Positions 21,238-33,781 of a stretch of 64,000 nucleotides of DNA are shown in pieces. Position 1 is the stretch's first letter, and each line of letters starts with the position of its first letter. This stretch comes from Plenodomus lindquistii (Eukaryota > Ascomycota > Dothideomycetes > Pleosporales > Leptosphaeriaceae), in NCBI GenBank assembly GCA_025504975.1, contig JANUWI010000009.1:1488001-1552000 (forward strand). The letters run 5' to 3'. The translations under genes were made by a program, and so were the position numbers. The notes below the pieces were generated by a model. That model did not search any database and was not told the origin of the DNA. It saw nothing but the letters and a program-made list of their open reading frames with translations.

Positions 21238-23134
21238 ATGGATGCGAATCTACAGACTGATGTTGTTCGGCCGGCCGAAGGCTTTGGTCGACCATCCAAG
21301 GAAATCGACATTGAAAAGAGTAATTCTCCTGCTGTGGATGCTCGTGATTCCCACAGCGACAGCGATGCAAAGTCTGTCGAATCAGAGAAATTCCAGAATG
21401 GTGTGCAGCGCGTGCGCGCCATCACCGAGATCTGGGACAAAAAGACGTTGATCGCCATGTTCATCTTGTAAGTCCTTTGCTATGCCCATCAGCCTGCAGC
21501 TACATACTCACCAGCTGTCAGCTTGTACCTGATTGAGTTTGTCGCGTTTCTGCAAAACGCCGTTGACGCGTCACTCAACCCTTACATCACATCTTCGTTC
21601 GACAAATTTGGTCTTCTCAATGTCGGGAATGTCATGTCCTCAGCACTGGCCGGCTGTATTCCCCTCGCAACATCCAAGGTCATCGACGTCTGGGGCCGTG
21701 TCGAAGGATTCTTCGCCATGCTTTGCATTGTCGTCGTCGGTATGGCTCTGAAAGCTGGATGTCATAACATGGAGACCTACGTCGCCGGCCATGTTCTGTA
21801 CTGGGCCGGTCACATTGGTGTCCTCTATGTGACGGACGTCATGGCTGCTGATATCACATCCTTGAAGAACCGCATGATTATCTACACGATCAACGGTACA
21901 CCACGTATCGCCAGCACATTCGCTGGTCCGGAAATCGCGATGCTGTTCCTTGAGGAATCGAACTGGCGGTGGGCTTTTGGCACGTTCATCATTGTCTTTG
22001 TAGCCTGCAGTCTGCCAGCCATGGGTATCATGGTCTACATGTACCGCCAGGCAAAGACAGCCGGCGTGATCCAAAAGGTCAAATCGGATCGCACTATCAT
22101 GCAATCTCTCTGGTACTACTTTGTACAGTTCGATTGTAAGTTTCGAAAGCCTTCTCGTATTAACGACATTACTAACCTTGCACGCAGTCACTGGCATTCT
22201 CTTGATCATGTTTGCGTTCTGCCTGTTCCTCCTGCCGTTCACACTGCAATCGTATGCCCCTAACGGCTGGAATACCGGATATATCATCGCCATGATCGTC
22301 CTCGGCATTCTATTGTTCCCCGTGTTTGTCTACTACGAGGCAAAGATTGCCCCCGTCCAGTTCTTGCCATGGAAATACCTCAAGGATCGCACGATTGTCG
22401 GATCATGCCTATTGTATGGCGTTATGTTCCTCGCGATCTTCGTCTGGAACGCCTACTTCTATTCGTATATCCTTGTCGTACACAGGCAACCCACTAACCA
22501 CGCTGGATATATCGTCAACTCCTTCTCCCTCGCCTCTTCTACTTTCAGTCCCTTCTTTGCGTGGATCATCAGCTACACTGGCAACTTCAAGTGGACTGCT
22601 TACACCGGTGTCCCCGTCGTCATTATTGGTACCGCTCTCATCATCCCCTTCCGGAGCGAGGACACGGCCCCTGGAGTTCTCGCCTTGTCCCAAGTCATTG
22701 TCGGTATTGGGACAGGTATTTTTGCCACCTGCGCTCAACTCGCCGCCATGGTACCAGTCACACACCAAGAGATCGCCGCCGTCTCCGCTCTGTGGGGTCT
22801 TTTCGGCTCGTTCGGTTCTTCCATCGGCAGCGCTATTGCTGGCGCCATGTGGAATGATCTTGTACCCAAAGAGATGGCCAAGCGTCTGCCTGAGGCTAGT
22901 AAAGCAAATGCGACCGCCATATTCCGTGACATCGAGGTGACACTTAGCTACGCTGATGGCACACCCGAGCGCGACGCGATTGTTGGCGCGTACAGTTACG
23001 TCATGCGCAACATGGTCATCGTGGGCGTGGCGCTCATCCCCTTGTGCCTTGCTAGCATCTTCATCTGGAGAAACATCAACATCAAGAAGCAGGAGGAGGA
23101 GGAGGGTAAGCAGACCAAGGGTACGATCTTCTAG
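21238..23134 (+). CDS. Siderophore-iron transporter (SIT/ARN family, MirB-like MFS)
   Basis: Proton-driven importer of ferric siderophores, 14-helix MFS branch, plasma membrane or endosomal. Exons 21238-21467, 21522-22135 and 22188-23134 (596 residues); introns 54 and 52 bases, in phase. The N-terminus is hydrophilic and acidic (about 75 residues). Landmarks: the first helix (AMFIFLYLIEFVAFLQNAVDASL), then SSFDKFGLLNVGNVMSS, SKVIDVWGR, the long conserved KNRMIIYTINGTPRIASTFAGPE typical of SIT proteins, NYRW-like NWRWAFGTFII, GIGTGIFATCAQLAAMVPVTHQEIAAVSALWGLFGSFGSSIGSAIAGAMW, and a charged C-terminus (KKQEEEEGKQ). Length and helix plan fit the family (about 600). Four ATCWGATAA sites upstream predict repression by a GATA factor when iron is sufficient. 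The siderophore carried cannot be told from sequence. Confidence 0.92.
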
Positions 23135-26100
23135 ATGGTGTTGTGGTCGTAAAAGACGTTGTTTGTCTACTTTATCGGTCAACTCAGTAGGTTGGTCTTT
23201 CTGAAGTTATCCGCCACTCGCTAGCGTTAGAGCCATTTTGAATTGAACTCGATGTACATTGTTATGGACATGTCGACAATATACCTTCAAGCTTTTGGTA
23301 CTCCTATTTGGTGAGACCAAAAGTATATGACCCGTAGGACCTACTGCGTACAGATATATGAGTTTCCGAAGTAAATCCCACCATGCTAGTCTTATTGTGC
23401 GCATACACTCAAGCCGTTGATTACTGCTACAAGGGCATCTGTCTCAAAGAACGGGCCTTTCGACTCGCACCTGCAATATAACGGGCTTCAGACAACGGTA
23501 TAGGAGTTCCCTAAAAATCGTTCACGTGGGGAGCACCGGCATGACCTGCGTGTCTGGGTTCTCTCGGAAGATCAGCCGTTATCGTGCTTCATATCCTGTC
23601 TGAAGATGTTTGCATTATAAATCACACGTTCATGTTGTGGAATGCCTTCTTCGATGACAAAGAATGTTGTTCTACCATTTTCGAGATGATGCGCGGATGG
23701 CTCCTGCGTTAAGGTACCACATCAAACGGTAAGCTGCTATGTCTCATAATCTGTCTGCGGAGTTGAAGATAGTAATTGTTGATGGCGAGATCAGAGAAGC
23801 CTAGAAAGCAGCTGTTTTTACCTGAGAGATAAAGGCATGAGATTTGTGAGTGTGATGTGCAGAAGACTCCATGTAGCATTAATTGCGCACTTTAGATGTT
23901 CTGATAGATTAGCATAATACGCCTTGATCAATACCAGACTGATTCGCATAGCAGTTCACTGCCTAATTCGGTGGCATGCGAGTTCTTTGGTCGTTATGAA
24001 ATCCCTCCTTTTCATTCTAGTATGGTATTTATAATGTAATAAAAGATATTATTAACATCCCCCGCCTTGCCCTCCTTGCCCAAGTCACGATAACAAGACG
24101 TACGACCATTGTTCTATTGGCTTGAACGTGTGACACAGACTGATCAAACCTTCTCGTGCTCCAGTACCCGTATACCTTAAGCATCGACCTCGCTCGCATA
24201 CGTCACATTGACAGCCTCATCCCCGAACTGTCCGCCAACACCAAATAAGTCATTCGTACTCCGCGCTCCATCGTATATATGACTCAACACAGCCCTCGTA
24301 GTCACAGAACATGGTACACGAGGCCTGACGTCCATACGCGCGAGATAATGACGTTGACGCACCCAGCGAATGTAAACAGCAAGAGCATCACGGTGGTGTG
24401 GGATACCAAAGGGATCGAGCGAACGGCGGGGTGGGGCTCGCACTGTCTGGGGAGAATGAGCTGGGGTGAAGAGTCAGCAATGAGCAGCATGGTATTGTAG
24501 ATGTGGATGTAGCGAATGAGGCGAATCTGTGAGTACGTTGGAACATGATTGGGGCGGTGTTGCGGTGGGCTCCCGCGTAAGCGGAACATCAGCCGCTATC
24601 CGCGAAGATGCTGGGTACTCACGTTCACGAGACATTGGACCCCACGGTGGCGGAAATCGTGGCGGGACTAGTCGAGGTCCGCTTGGGCGTCGTTGGGCGT
24701 TGGGGCTTGATTTGGGCACAACCACATGCGCCGATGAAGCGTGTTGAGCAGCAGCGAAAGTCAAGGGGATCGGCAGTGCTTATATGCTCTCCTGACCTCA
24801 GGTATGCCTCTAAGTGGGCAGGTTTGGTGGCTGCGATGTTCAAGGCGATTTGTGATGCCGATGAGTAGGGCGATATGAGTCTGCTCAGGACGGGTCGTTG
24901 GGTGACACAAAGTTCAAGTAGTTTCGCGAGTATGAGCAAACTGCGCATTGCGCAATGGAGGGAACAGCTTACCTTTAAACTTGGGTTCCCATGTCTGCAA
25001 CCCGGCTTAAGCAGAGGGCGCGAGTGCCTCAGCCATCCCGCAGGCATACATTCGTAATGGCCAAATCATCAAGATCGTTCGTCGTCCTACCGGCCTTGTA
25101 AAACCCTTATCCTGACACCAAGAGAGCAAGAACACAAGCGCAAAACCACGCCCCGATTGCTGGTTGCTGCACCCCAAATCAGCTGGGGTAGCGTTGATGG
25201 TAAGGAGATTGAGAAGACAATTGGGTGAGTAACACAATGGTGAAGCGCAGCAGCTGTGCGTGCAGTTGAATTCACAGACTTGCCCGATGTAATCATGCAG
25301 GGGAATCGCGAGCAAACGATGCCGTAATGCTCGCCATCGGCCAGCACTTGTTAGCGAAAGAGAACTCCGATCATTATCCACCCACGGGGTCGGGAACAGT
25401 GGAGAAGTAAGACAGAATAGGTAGGCCAGGGTGGTAAGGCTGATGCGTCCTGGCAGGGGGGTCATCAAATTGTCCCTGACTGGCAAAGCTAGCTGAGAAG
25501 CTGACATGCACACCACACCTCATCTGTGGTGGTACATTCAAGTGGAAGACATTGTCAATCACATACTGTGCAGGGGTTTCTGGATATGCCGCGGTTGCCA
25601 CAAGTCTGTGACGTGCGGAGCTATGCGCTCGCGGGGGCAGAGGTTGACATATTGTATTGCCAGGCTGTATGAAGAGCCCTATGAGGTAGCATACGCAGCT
25701 GAAATGCCACCAGTGCATGCACGGCAAATGCATGTCCGTGATCAACTATGCTGGTAGCGCAGTCACCTCGCGGATAGCTTGCCTTCGAGTGTAGACGTCT
25801 TAGCCTTCATCAATAGTGTATGATTGTTGACTCTGGTCCATTGGTTGTTTCGTTTGTCCAACATGATGTGCAGCGACATGGGCTTATCTCCGTTATTCCA
25901 AACTCATGTGGAAAGGCTGACCCTGGGCAAAACGCATGGCGCAGCCACTGTAGCCGAGACCGCGCCTCATTCTGACTGCGTATTGGCTGGCAAGTGGATA
26001 CGAGAAATCGCGAATTTGGGCCAGCACGAAATATGCCTTGATGCAGATACTCCTCATTGAGAGTACACATCCCACTGCGAGTACGTGTGTCCTCACAACT

Positions 26101-27471
26101 CCTACGGGAATGAGGCACCGATCCCGCTCTCAGACGAACGAACATTGTAGCGCAGGCGAAAAGAGACATCCCTGTCGTGTACATGCAGGCAGATTTGAAG
26201 ATTTCTGTGGTACTGCGAGTTGAGGCGGACCGTGGAGGGGACACGAGATAAGCTTAGGAAACAGCTCGAAGTCTTTCGTCGTGGAAAGCGCGTGGACTTG
26301 GTGTCACAATAAGCACCACGGCGAGATAGTTGGGAGCGGGCTAATCAGGGACCGGCTCATGTTTCGTGATGCGCTCGAGAAACAGTCATCGTGCTCTCTC
26401 TGCTGAGCCAGATCCTCGGAGCAAACCCCGATAACAGGATCGAGGCATTGTCTCAGTCGCGTAAACCAACCGTCACAGTCACGCAGCGCGGCGGGCGAGT
26501 TAGGCGTGATCTGTGAACCCTCATTTATCCATCGGTACCGAAACGTGGACCTGGTCAGGCAGTCGAACTTCTCCAATATGGCGGCTCTTGACTTGACACT
26601 GCAAGCAGATGTACACGTAAAGTGTCAGACCCCCACGGCAATATGCGTTCGATGACACCTGTTCGTGTTCTTTCAGAAGCATGGAAGGTGACACGACACC
26701 TGAAACCGCAACAGAATCTGATGGCTGTGCACAGCCAAGGGCAGTGTCGAGAACGCTCGTAGCCAATGGGGATCACGTTCCATTCGCGTGATCATAGGCT
26801 CGCCTGTTGACCAGCGCATCCGTTTCGCGACGCACACAGTGGCGTCGACGTCCAAGAGACATGGGGTTGACCAACTGGATAGATAATTACTGGACCACGG
26901 AGTTCGGTAAATCCTATACTGATAAGTGAACAAGATTGAAGAACGGGCGCGCGACGCGCCATGTACATCGGCACTCTATTCCAGCCCGTGAACTGCGATA
27001 GAAGGCTATGTATAGCTCGCGCATGCCCAGGACGTAAAGACTGAAGCTGTACCAGATGTTGAGATTGAAATGTCGATAGGGTGGGAGACGCAACTGGGAT
27101 GGGTGAGATGGGTAGGGCCAAGCAGACCCATGGACACGTAGCAAAGGCACGTGACCAAGACCACCCCTGCCCCAATTTTGACCGCTTATCGCCTCGAAAA
27201 CAAGGCAGTGACTGATGCACAGATCAGAGCAGGATGAATCATAGATGTGCTGTCATTGAGCAAGTTTCCTTCAAGAAACCAGCATCACCCTTTGACACAG
27301 TTTTGCGATATCGTACAAGACAAGAATTACATTCAGGGACGCTACCAACCATTTTCCTCCCCACAAGACCCTGCATAAGCTTGCGCTGCACAACACCAAC
27401 CCGCAATTTCCATCTCTGACGTCATCGCTCTCCGCCTTCCGATTGGCGTACCCGGGAGAGACGGCTGCACA
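23135..27471. other. Gene-poor region with unresolved coding remnants near 24.2-25.1 kb
   Basis: No supported gene over 4.3 kb. On the minus strand at about 24177-24589 two pieces look protein-like: a hydrophobic one (HTTVMLLLFTFAGCVNVIISR) and a C-terminal one (DLFGVGGQFGDEAVNVTYAS) in a different frame. I found no splice that joins them, so this may be a small membrane-protein gene with unrecognised introns or a decayed gene. The rest, including 25.8-27.4 kb, shows only overlapping short frames. Confidence 0.4.
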
Positions 27472-28206
27472 ATGTGCTTCCACAACTACACCTCGCACAA
27501 CGGCTGCGGTCATCTAGGCGAATCGCACACTCAGCCATGGACGCTGTGTGAATCCGCCGTGGCTCGCCTGAACAATCTGCGCGGGCCCAACTCTCCACCA
27601 CTTTCTCCGCCCACTACGGCCTATCCACCACCCAAGCGCTCATCTTCAACGCGGCGCTTCTTCTCTCTTAGTGGAACGCTATCGCGCTCAAACACTAATT
27701 CCTCGTCGACATCTCGCCGCACAGTCTCTGGCCCAGGCACGTCGACACCGCGCAAATCGACATCAAGCTACGGCTCCTATGCCCCTACCACGGCGCTGGA
27801 TTACTCGAAGCTTCCAGACCACCAGCTCCAAGCTGCAAAGTGCGAGTATCCCACCAAGCGCACGTACGTGACGCGTGACATGCGAGTTTGTAAAAACTGT
27901 GAACGCGGTATCAGTGATATGCGCAGCATGCTTGCGCGATACGACAAGACAGGCAGTGTCATGGGGACCAGCGCATTTGAACGGTTCTTGAGGAAGGAAG
28001 GAGAGGGTGGTGGAGAGAGGGAAGGCGACTATACAGTACCGCTGGACGATGACGACGACTGCGCCGTGTACGGTGCCAGACAGGCCATCATCATGGGCTT
28101 CCCAGAAACCGAGTTGAATGCTGAAGGACCCAAAGGTTTGGGGACAATGACCAACAAAGCCGAAATGTACGGCAACGGGTACTTTGCTGAACCCGGCCGC
28201 TACTAG
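27472..28206 (+). CDS. Small Cys/His-containing fungal protein of unknown function (244 aa)
   Basis: Single exon. The N-terminus MCFHNYTSHNGCGHLGESH carries a C-H-C-H cluster resembling the uncharacterised fungal proteins that begin MC...CGH, a possible zinc site. Residues about 40-105 are Ser/Thr/Pro-rich and disordered. A second cysteine group follows (KCEYPTKRTYVTRDMRVCKNCERG, about residues 122-145), then an acidic patch (PLDDDDDC) and a C-terminus without motif. No signal peptide and no membrane segment. The gene at 29586 has the same plan in shorter form. Metal binding is inference. Confidence 0.72.
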   Translation: MCFHNYTSHNGCGHLGESHTQPWTLCESAVARLNNLRGPNSPPLSPPTTAYPPPKRSSSTRRFFSLSGTLSRSNTNSSSTSRRTVSGPGTSTPRKSTSSYGSYAPTTALDYSKLPDHQLQAAKCEYPTKRTYVTRDMRVCKNCERGISDMRSMLARYDKTGSVMGTSAFERFLRKEGEGGGEREGDYTVPLDDDDDCAVYGARQAIIMGFPETELNAEGPKGLGTMTNKAEMYGNGYFAEPGRY

Positions 28207-29585
28207 TCACTAGTCTGGTCGTAGAAGTTATAGTTCAGAGTGTCTGTTTTTTATTACCGTAAAGTGTAGATATGCCACCAGTCCCAATACGCTCACCTCT
28301 GCCTCCGCGGCCCCTCGAAATAAGATCTTCACAACGCACGCAGCATGAACCTCTGCAATGTGACTGGCTCGGCCTCACTTCCTTATAGCACCGCTGCAAT
28401 CAACACGAAGCGTCCAAACCTTCTCCAAAGGGCAACTTGCTCACGCGAGACACATGCCGTTGAGGCTCAAAAACCAGAGTGTTTGCCTATTTCGGGGTTG
28501 AAGACATGGGTTACAGCATCCCAGTTACTCATTGGCTCGGCCATGTACGTGAATTACGCCTTTGTACGCAGGGATAATGCCGTCCCTTCATCGAGCCATT
28601 GCTGCTTGTATCGTCCTTCTCACTGGACGGCATTGTCTCCCGCAGTGTTCGATGCTTTGCGTGAACTTTCCTCTTGAGGATGGGTAAGAGGAAGAAAGGG
28701 CACGAGTTCCGCGGAGCAGAAAGCTTGGGTCGTTGTGGGGCGGCAGGCAATGGGTTGGAATTTTGGGGTGCATTTCGGGAAGGCTAACAAGTGTTTGTCC
28801 CGAGCCGTGGCGAGATAAGTTATTCGAGCCGAATTACTTCATCTGGAAGCCCTCCTCACCTAACCATCACCTATGTGCTGACGAAGACACCATAGTACGA
28901 ACGAAGTGTGTAAATTACTTTTATCGAATTAAAACTTTATGATCCTCCGAAAAGCCCCCCACAAGCATCGTAGTTGTTACAGTCATGCATAGCCGCGAGT
29001 TATTCAAACGACAACCACGAAATGACTGCGCACGTAACGCTCTGTATTTGAACAAGTCTCTAACACCATGTATTTCCTGATACTCCAGTCTCCAGCGACT
29101 GTGATGAAGACATTCCGAGAAGATGAATGGTAGTGACCAAAGTTTGAGGTCGCAGCTCCTCGCCACCATCGCAAACGCTCCATCAACACTCTTTCACATC
29201 CTCCCAGCCTCTCACCCATGGCTACCCGCAATAAGTCACAGCGGCGGCGGTCACGTACAACCAAACGCTCGCCATCACCAGATTGAGTAAAACGCTGATG
29301 CTTTCCTACCCGTGCCCTGAACTACAAAAGCCACCTGCACCTTCCAGTACCCTCACACCTCAAAACAACTTTTCCTCACTGACTGCTTATAACCATACTC
29401 GAGCAATCAAGAATACCTCCAGCGCAGCCTCGTGAACAGCGCCCTTCAGCACGCGCACTCACCATCGTCATCACCCCACCGCGCACCCCTTCACTACACT
29501 ATCCTCCCACTTCTGTATGCTGCGCCTTTATCTCTCACACCCACTCTCCTAATTTGTATACAGCACACGCGCCTAAGCCTCAGCA
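28207..29585. other. Intergenic; 3' part is a CT-rich leader/promoter
   Basis: No supported gene up to about 29.28 kb. From about 29290 to 29585 the plus strand is pyrimidine-rich (runs of CTCAC/CACC), as in strong fungal core promoters and leaders, directly before the ATG at 29586. Confidence 0.5.
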
Positions 29586-29945
29586 ATGTGCCGCGAAACG
29601 CAAACCCGATTCCACCCCTGCCTCCACACCCAATGCTCCCATTGGACCTATTGCGCCATCCTACCCCCCGACTCCCGCAACGACGACACCGGACGCGCCT
29701 GCCGCTTGTACAAGCTGCGTTTTCAGAACCGCAAGTGTCGTGCGATGGAGTATGGGGCTGCGGGGAGGGAGCATTGTTTTGAGTGTACGGTGGTGAGGGC
29801 ACAGAGGGAGTGGATTGAGGAGGCGGACAGAAGGGTGGCGGAGTTGGAGGGGAGGGAGGGGGGGTTGGTTGCGGAGAAGGAGGAGAAGGTTGTGTGGACG
29901 AGGAAGGGGGTTTGGTATTGGGTTAAGGGGTGGTTTGGGCGGTAG
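29586..29945 (+). CDS. Small Cys/His protein related in plan to the 27472 gene (119 aa)
   Basis: Single exon, starting MCRETQTRFHPCLHTQCSHWTYC, a dense C/H cluster, then further cysteines (RACRLYKL, NRKCRAM) and a CxxC (EHCFECTV). These are eleven-odd potential metal ligands within the first 70 residues. The rest is a charged helix (EWIEEADRRVAELEGREG), probably a short coiled coil, ending in an aromatic basic tail (RKGVWYWVKGWFGR). No secretion signal. The order MC - CxH cluster - CxxC is shared with the 27472 protein, suggesting a family, but identity is too low to call duplication. A CT-rich leader precedes the start. Function unknown. Confidence 0.6.
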   Translation: MCRETQTRFHPCLHTQCSHWTYCAILPPDSRNDDTGRACRLYKLRFQNRKCRAMEYGAAGREHCFECTVVRAQREWIEEADRRVAELEGREGGLVAEKEEKVVWTRKGVWYWVKGWFGR

Positions 29946-30148
29946 AGTGGGTACGAGTTTATGGATGGGAGGGAAGGGAGGGAATGGGCCAGCGTGGTTA
30001 GGGGGAGGAGAGGAAGAGGGCGAGATAGCGTAATGGTCATCGCGGCTCTTTAGGACAGATGGGAAGGACTCTCATATAGCAGCCTGCTGGAAACAGGAAT
30101 GTACACTGCCTTGACGCGATAAAACGAATACTCCCTGCCATCACACGC

Positions 30149-32412
30149 CTACCACATCTTCGTCTGGAACCGCTCCCTCAACTTCTCGTACTTGCGTAAA
30201 TCTCCTACACTAGGCTTGATGAGTTTTGCGGCATCGAGGAAATCCCGTTCTTCCACCTGCTCTGATTTCCGATTCATCGCCTCCTGCCCCGCCTTACGAA
30301 GTAGTGACTCCAGATCCGCGCCACTGAATTCCTTGCACTCGTCCCGCCGGGCGACCTTCGCAAGCGCGATATCAATAACACCGCGCTGTTTGATGAGCGC
30401 CGCGAGAATATCCACGCGCTCGTCTGGTGTCGGCAGCTGAACGTACAACAGGGTCTCCAGACGGCCTGGGCGCAGCATGGCTTCGTCAATCATCTCCGGG
30501 CGATTGGTGGCGGCGATGAGATAGATCCCTTCCCGCTCAGACAGTCCGTCGAGTTCGGTAAGAAGAGTGTTGACGACTCGCGCGGAGGCTTCGTGGAGTT
30601 CAGTACTGCGTTTCGGTACGAGTGCGTCAATCTCATCGAAGAAGATGACGCAGGGTACGGAAGAGCGGGCGCGCATGAAGACTTGGCGTAGTGCGCGTTC
30701 AGATTCACCGACGTACTGGAAGAATTATTTAGTCGTGTCGTCACATGTAGTGAATGGAGAATGGAGCTCACCTTGTTCAACAGCTCGGGACCCTTGACGC
30801 TGATGAAGTTTGCTTTTGACTCTGCTGCCACTGCCTTGGCAAGGAGCGTCTTTCCGCATCCTGGTGGACCCCAGAGAAGCACGCCAGTTGGCGCCGTGAT
30901 TCCATACTTGGCGTAGAGTTTTGGGTTATGGATTGGCCGCACAATGGCCGTCTCAAGCTCCTGGCGAACGCCCTTGAGCGCTCCGACATCTTCCCAGGTG
31001 GTGTCTGGCACTGTCGCGAAGCCTTCTCGCTTGGAAGACGGTACGATCGATGGGAGGACAGCTTCGAAGGCTTGCATACCGATTGCCGTGTTCTCGTAAC
31101 CTTCAGGTCGTTCAGCCTCGGGATCGCGCACGCGCTTGACGAGTCGGCGGACGGACAGGACGGATGCAGAGGGCCTCTTGGCCGCGGGCTGAGCTTCGTC
31201 AATCTCCATGGCTGTCTCGTTCTCTGCAGCCTGCTTCTCCAGCGCCAGACGGTACTGGTCCATGGACCAAGTGCCAGCCTTGCTCACCAGATCCTTCAAG
31301 TCGGCGCCGACAAAGCCAGCAGTCTTCTTGGCTAACGCCGTGAAGTCGACATCGGCGTCCATCTTGGGCTTCCGTGTGAGGGCGCGTAGGATCATCTCGC
31401 GCATAGGCTCGTTGGGGACGCCCATGCTGATCTCGGTGTCGAAGCGTCCACCTCGTCGCAAGGCGGGATCCAGGCTGTCAGGGCGGTTCGTCGCAGCCAG
31501 CACAATGACGGGCTTACCGTCGTTACCTTCCATAGCCAGACTGTCCATAGAAATGAGTAGTTGTGCAACGATCCGCTTTTCCATCTGGCTTTGTGCGCTG
31601 TCCCGCTTGGGTGCAATGACATCGATCTCGTCGATGAAGATCAGACACGGCGCAACTTCTTTGGCGCGGTCAAAATGCTCGCGAATCTGCTTCTCAGACT
31701 CGCCTGACATTCCCGAAACGACAGAGGGACCGAGAATCTCGATGAATGGTACGCCCAGCTCAGCAGCGAAGGCGCGACATATCATGGTCTTGCCACACCC
31801 AGGAGGTCCATGTAGCAGTATGCCGCGTGGGATAGGTATCTCACGGTCGACATATTCTCCTGGGTTCAGCAAGGGGAGCACGAGGTGCTCTTTGAGCTGA
31901 TCGACGACGTTATCGACACCCCCAATGTCCTCGAGCGAAAAGTGTGCTGGTGCGGAGGTGCCAATTTTGGCTTCAGCAGCAGCAGCTTTTTTTTGTCGTT
32001 TTCGCTCGCGTTCTTCTTTAGATTTCTCACCATCGCGCTTCTTGCCCTTCTCTTTCTCCTTCTCGCCATTCACTGGTGGTGGTGCCCAGGTGTTGACAAT
32101 TTGCTTATTCATCCAGTCGCTGGATTGATCTGTCTTACTCTTGTCGTCACCACCAAAATCCCCTTCAAGTTCCACCATTTCGTCTTCGTCTGCACCACTT
32201 TCGTCTTCACGGATGACGTCAATGACTCTCTCAATAGAGTCCTCGAGTTGCTTCTTGGACCTCCTCTTGAGACTTGAATTGGACTTGGATATATAGTCGT
32301 AGACTGTAGTGACTCGTAGCTTTAACGGCGACTCATTCTTATCGTCGAGATACTTGCGGACCACCTGGTAGACTTCTCGGTCTAGTCCGGCTTGCAGACG
32401 CCCTCGCGCCAT
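30149..32412 (-). CDS. RIX7: Ribosome biogenesis AAA ATPase Rix7 (NVL-type)
   Basis: Hexameric type II AAA ATPase of the nucleolus/nucleus that remodels pre-60S particles. Exon 1 30772-32412, intron 30716-30771 (56 bases), exon 2 30149-30715; 735 residues. The N-terminal domain (1-65, LDREVYQVVRKYLDDKNESP) matches the NVL/Rix7 nucleolin-binding-like helical domain. An acidic then Lys/Glu/Arg-rich linker carries likely nuclear signals (KRDGEKSKEERERKRQKK). AAA1 has Walker A GPPGCGKT at 202-209, Walker B LIFIDEID at 257-264 and an ATNRP sensor near 308. AAA2 has Walker A GPPGCGKT at 515-522, Walker B VIFFDEID after the splice junction, and ATNRPEMIDEAMLRPGR. Both ATP sites are intact. A 254-base divergent promoter separates it from VPS20. 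Confidence 0.95.
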
Positions 32413-32666
32413 AGTGTTGTGTGAGGGTGAGAGTGAAGGTACCAGACTGGCTGTCTTGGGTTGTCAATGGTACTGGGTCGCGTCCACAAAAAGTTCGCAT
32501 GCTGGACGACTATCGATAAGCTCGACATTGAATTGGCCGTGTTCGGAGGTTCATCGACACCCGATTGGTGCGCCTCGGCCCGCCGTTCCAAGGCATCGCG
32601 CAGGCGGTCGCATGTCGCATGCGCATCATCATCGGACTGGCGGGCTTGAATGGAAGCAGCAACATC

Positions 32667-33430
32667 ATGGGCAACTCTGGCAGCTCCAACAAGATCTCCG
32701 CCCAGGACAAGTGCGTTTGCTACTGTTCCTGTTACATGTGCATGACTATGCGGTATTGATACATAGATTACAGGGCGATCCTGGACATGAAGAACCAGCG
32801 CGACAAGCTACGCCAATACCAGAAGCGCATCACCGTCCTCACCGACCGCGAGAAGGCCATAGCAAAAGAGTGCCTGGCCAAAGGCGACACGCACAAGGCG
32901 AAGCTGGCTCTTCGGCGCAAGAAGTACCAAGAGTCGCTCTTATCAAAGACGGATGCGCAACTGGCGCAGCTGGAGCAGTTGACGAGCGACGTCGAGTTTG
33001 CGCTGGTGCAGAAGGATGTCCTCTACGGCCTGCAGCAAGGCACCGCGGTGCTCAAGGAGATTCACAGGGAGATGGGCGGCATAGAGCAGGTGGAGAAGCT
33101 GCTGGGCGAGAATGAAGAAGCGCGGGCTTATCAAGAGGTAGGGACATGGTTGCGACAACGCCCCGGGCCATGCACAAGCATCCTGACAGCTTCAAACAGG
33201 AAATCAGCGAACTGCTGGCGAACAAAATGTCCAACCAAGAAGAAGACGAAGTCGAAGACGAGCTCGAAGCGCTCGAGGCAGAGGTCAACGGCGTCGTCAA
33301 GCTGCCCGATGCACCCGTCGCACAGCCACAGTTCACAGCAGAGGAGAAGGCGCAGATGGCAAAGGATAGGGCCGCAAGGAGAGCGCGCGAAAGGGCTGCT
33401 GAGCAGGCATCACAGCCCATGTTGGCATGA
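32667..33430 (+). CDS. VPS20: ESCRT-III subunit Vps20 (CHMP6)
   Basis: Snf7-family ESCRT-III protein that links ESCRT-II to Snf7 polymerisation on endosomes during multivesicular body sorting. Exons 32667-32710, 32774-33137 and 33200-33430 (212 residues), introns 63 and 62 bases. The start MGNSGSSNK carries a glycine-2 N-myristoylation signal, the hallmark of Vps20, supporting this ATG. The first exon ends SAQDK and joins AILDMKNQRDKLRQYQKRI, the basic helix 1-2 region. The Snf7 core continues with KLALRRKKYQESLL and GGIEQVEKLLGENEEARAYQE. An acidic autoinhibitory/MIM-containing C-terminus follows (QEEDEVEDELEALEAEV). Length fits the family (about 220). Divergent from RIX7. Confidence 0.94.
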
Positions 33431-33781
33431 AGCGAGTAATAGACACGACTGGCATAGAGAGCGTATCAGAGCATGGCGTTGGGGCGTTGGGGCGTTGGTT
33501 TGCACTACGTTGGGTTGTGTCGTGGGATATTTTACTTTTCATCTCGACATGGAGGCGATGGAATCCTATTGCATATCACGGACTGTTTTGCATTGTATGG
33601 TGACGCAATCCTTCCACGTGCCACATACACAACACCATAATCTCCTCCCAGACCCGACAAAGAACGTCAAGTTCAACTACACGTCTTGACATCACGACCC
33701 AGCGTAAGGATCCAACGGCAAACTAGGTACAGTACCCCGCCCCCGCCATCTCTCATCTGCCACCACCGCACATGTCCTACA

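Noticed and set aside
29218..29286. 22-codon basic micro-ORF (MATRNKSQRRR)
   Set aside because: Too short to support; may be chance in CT/CG-rich upstream DNA.
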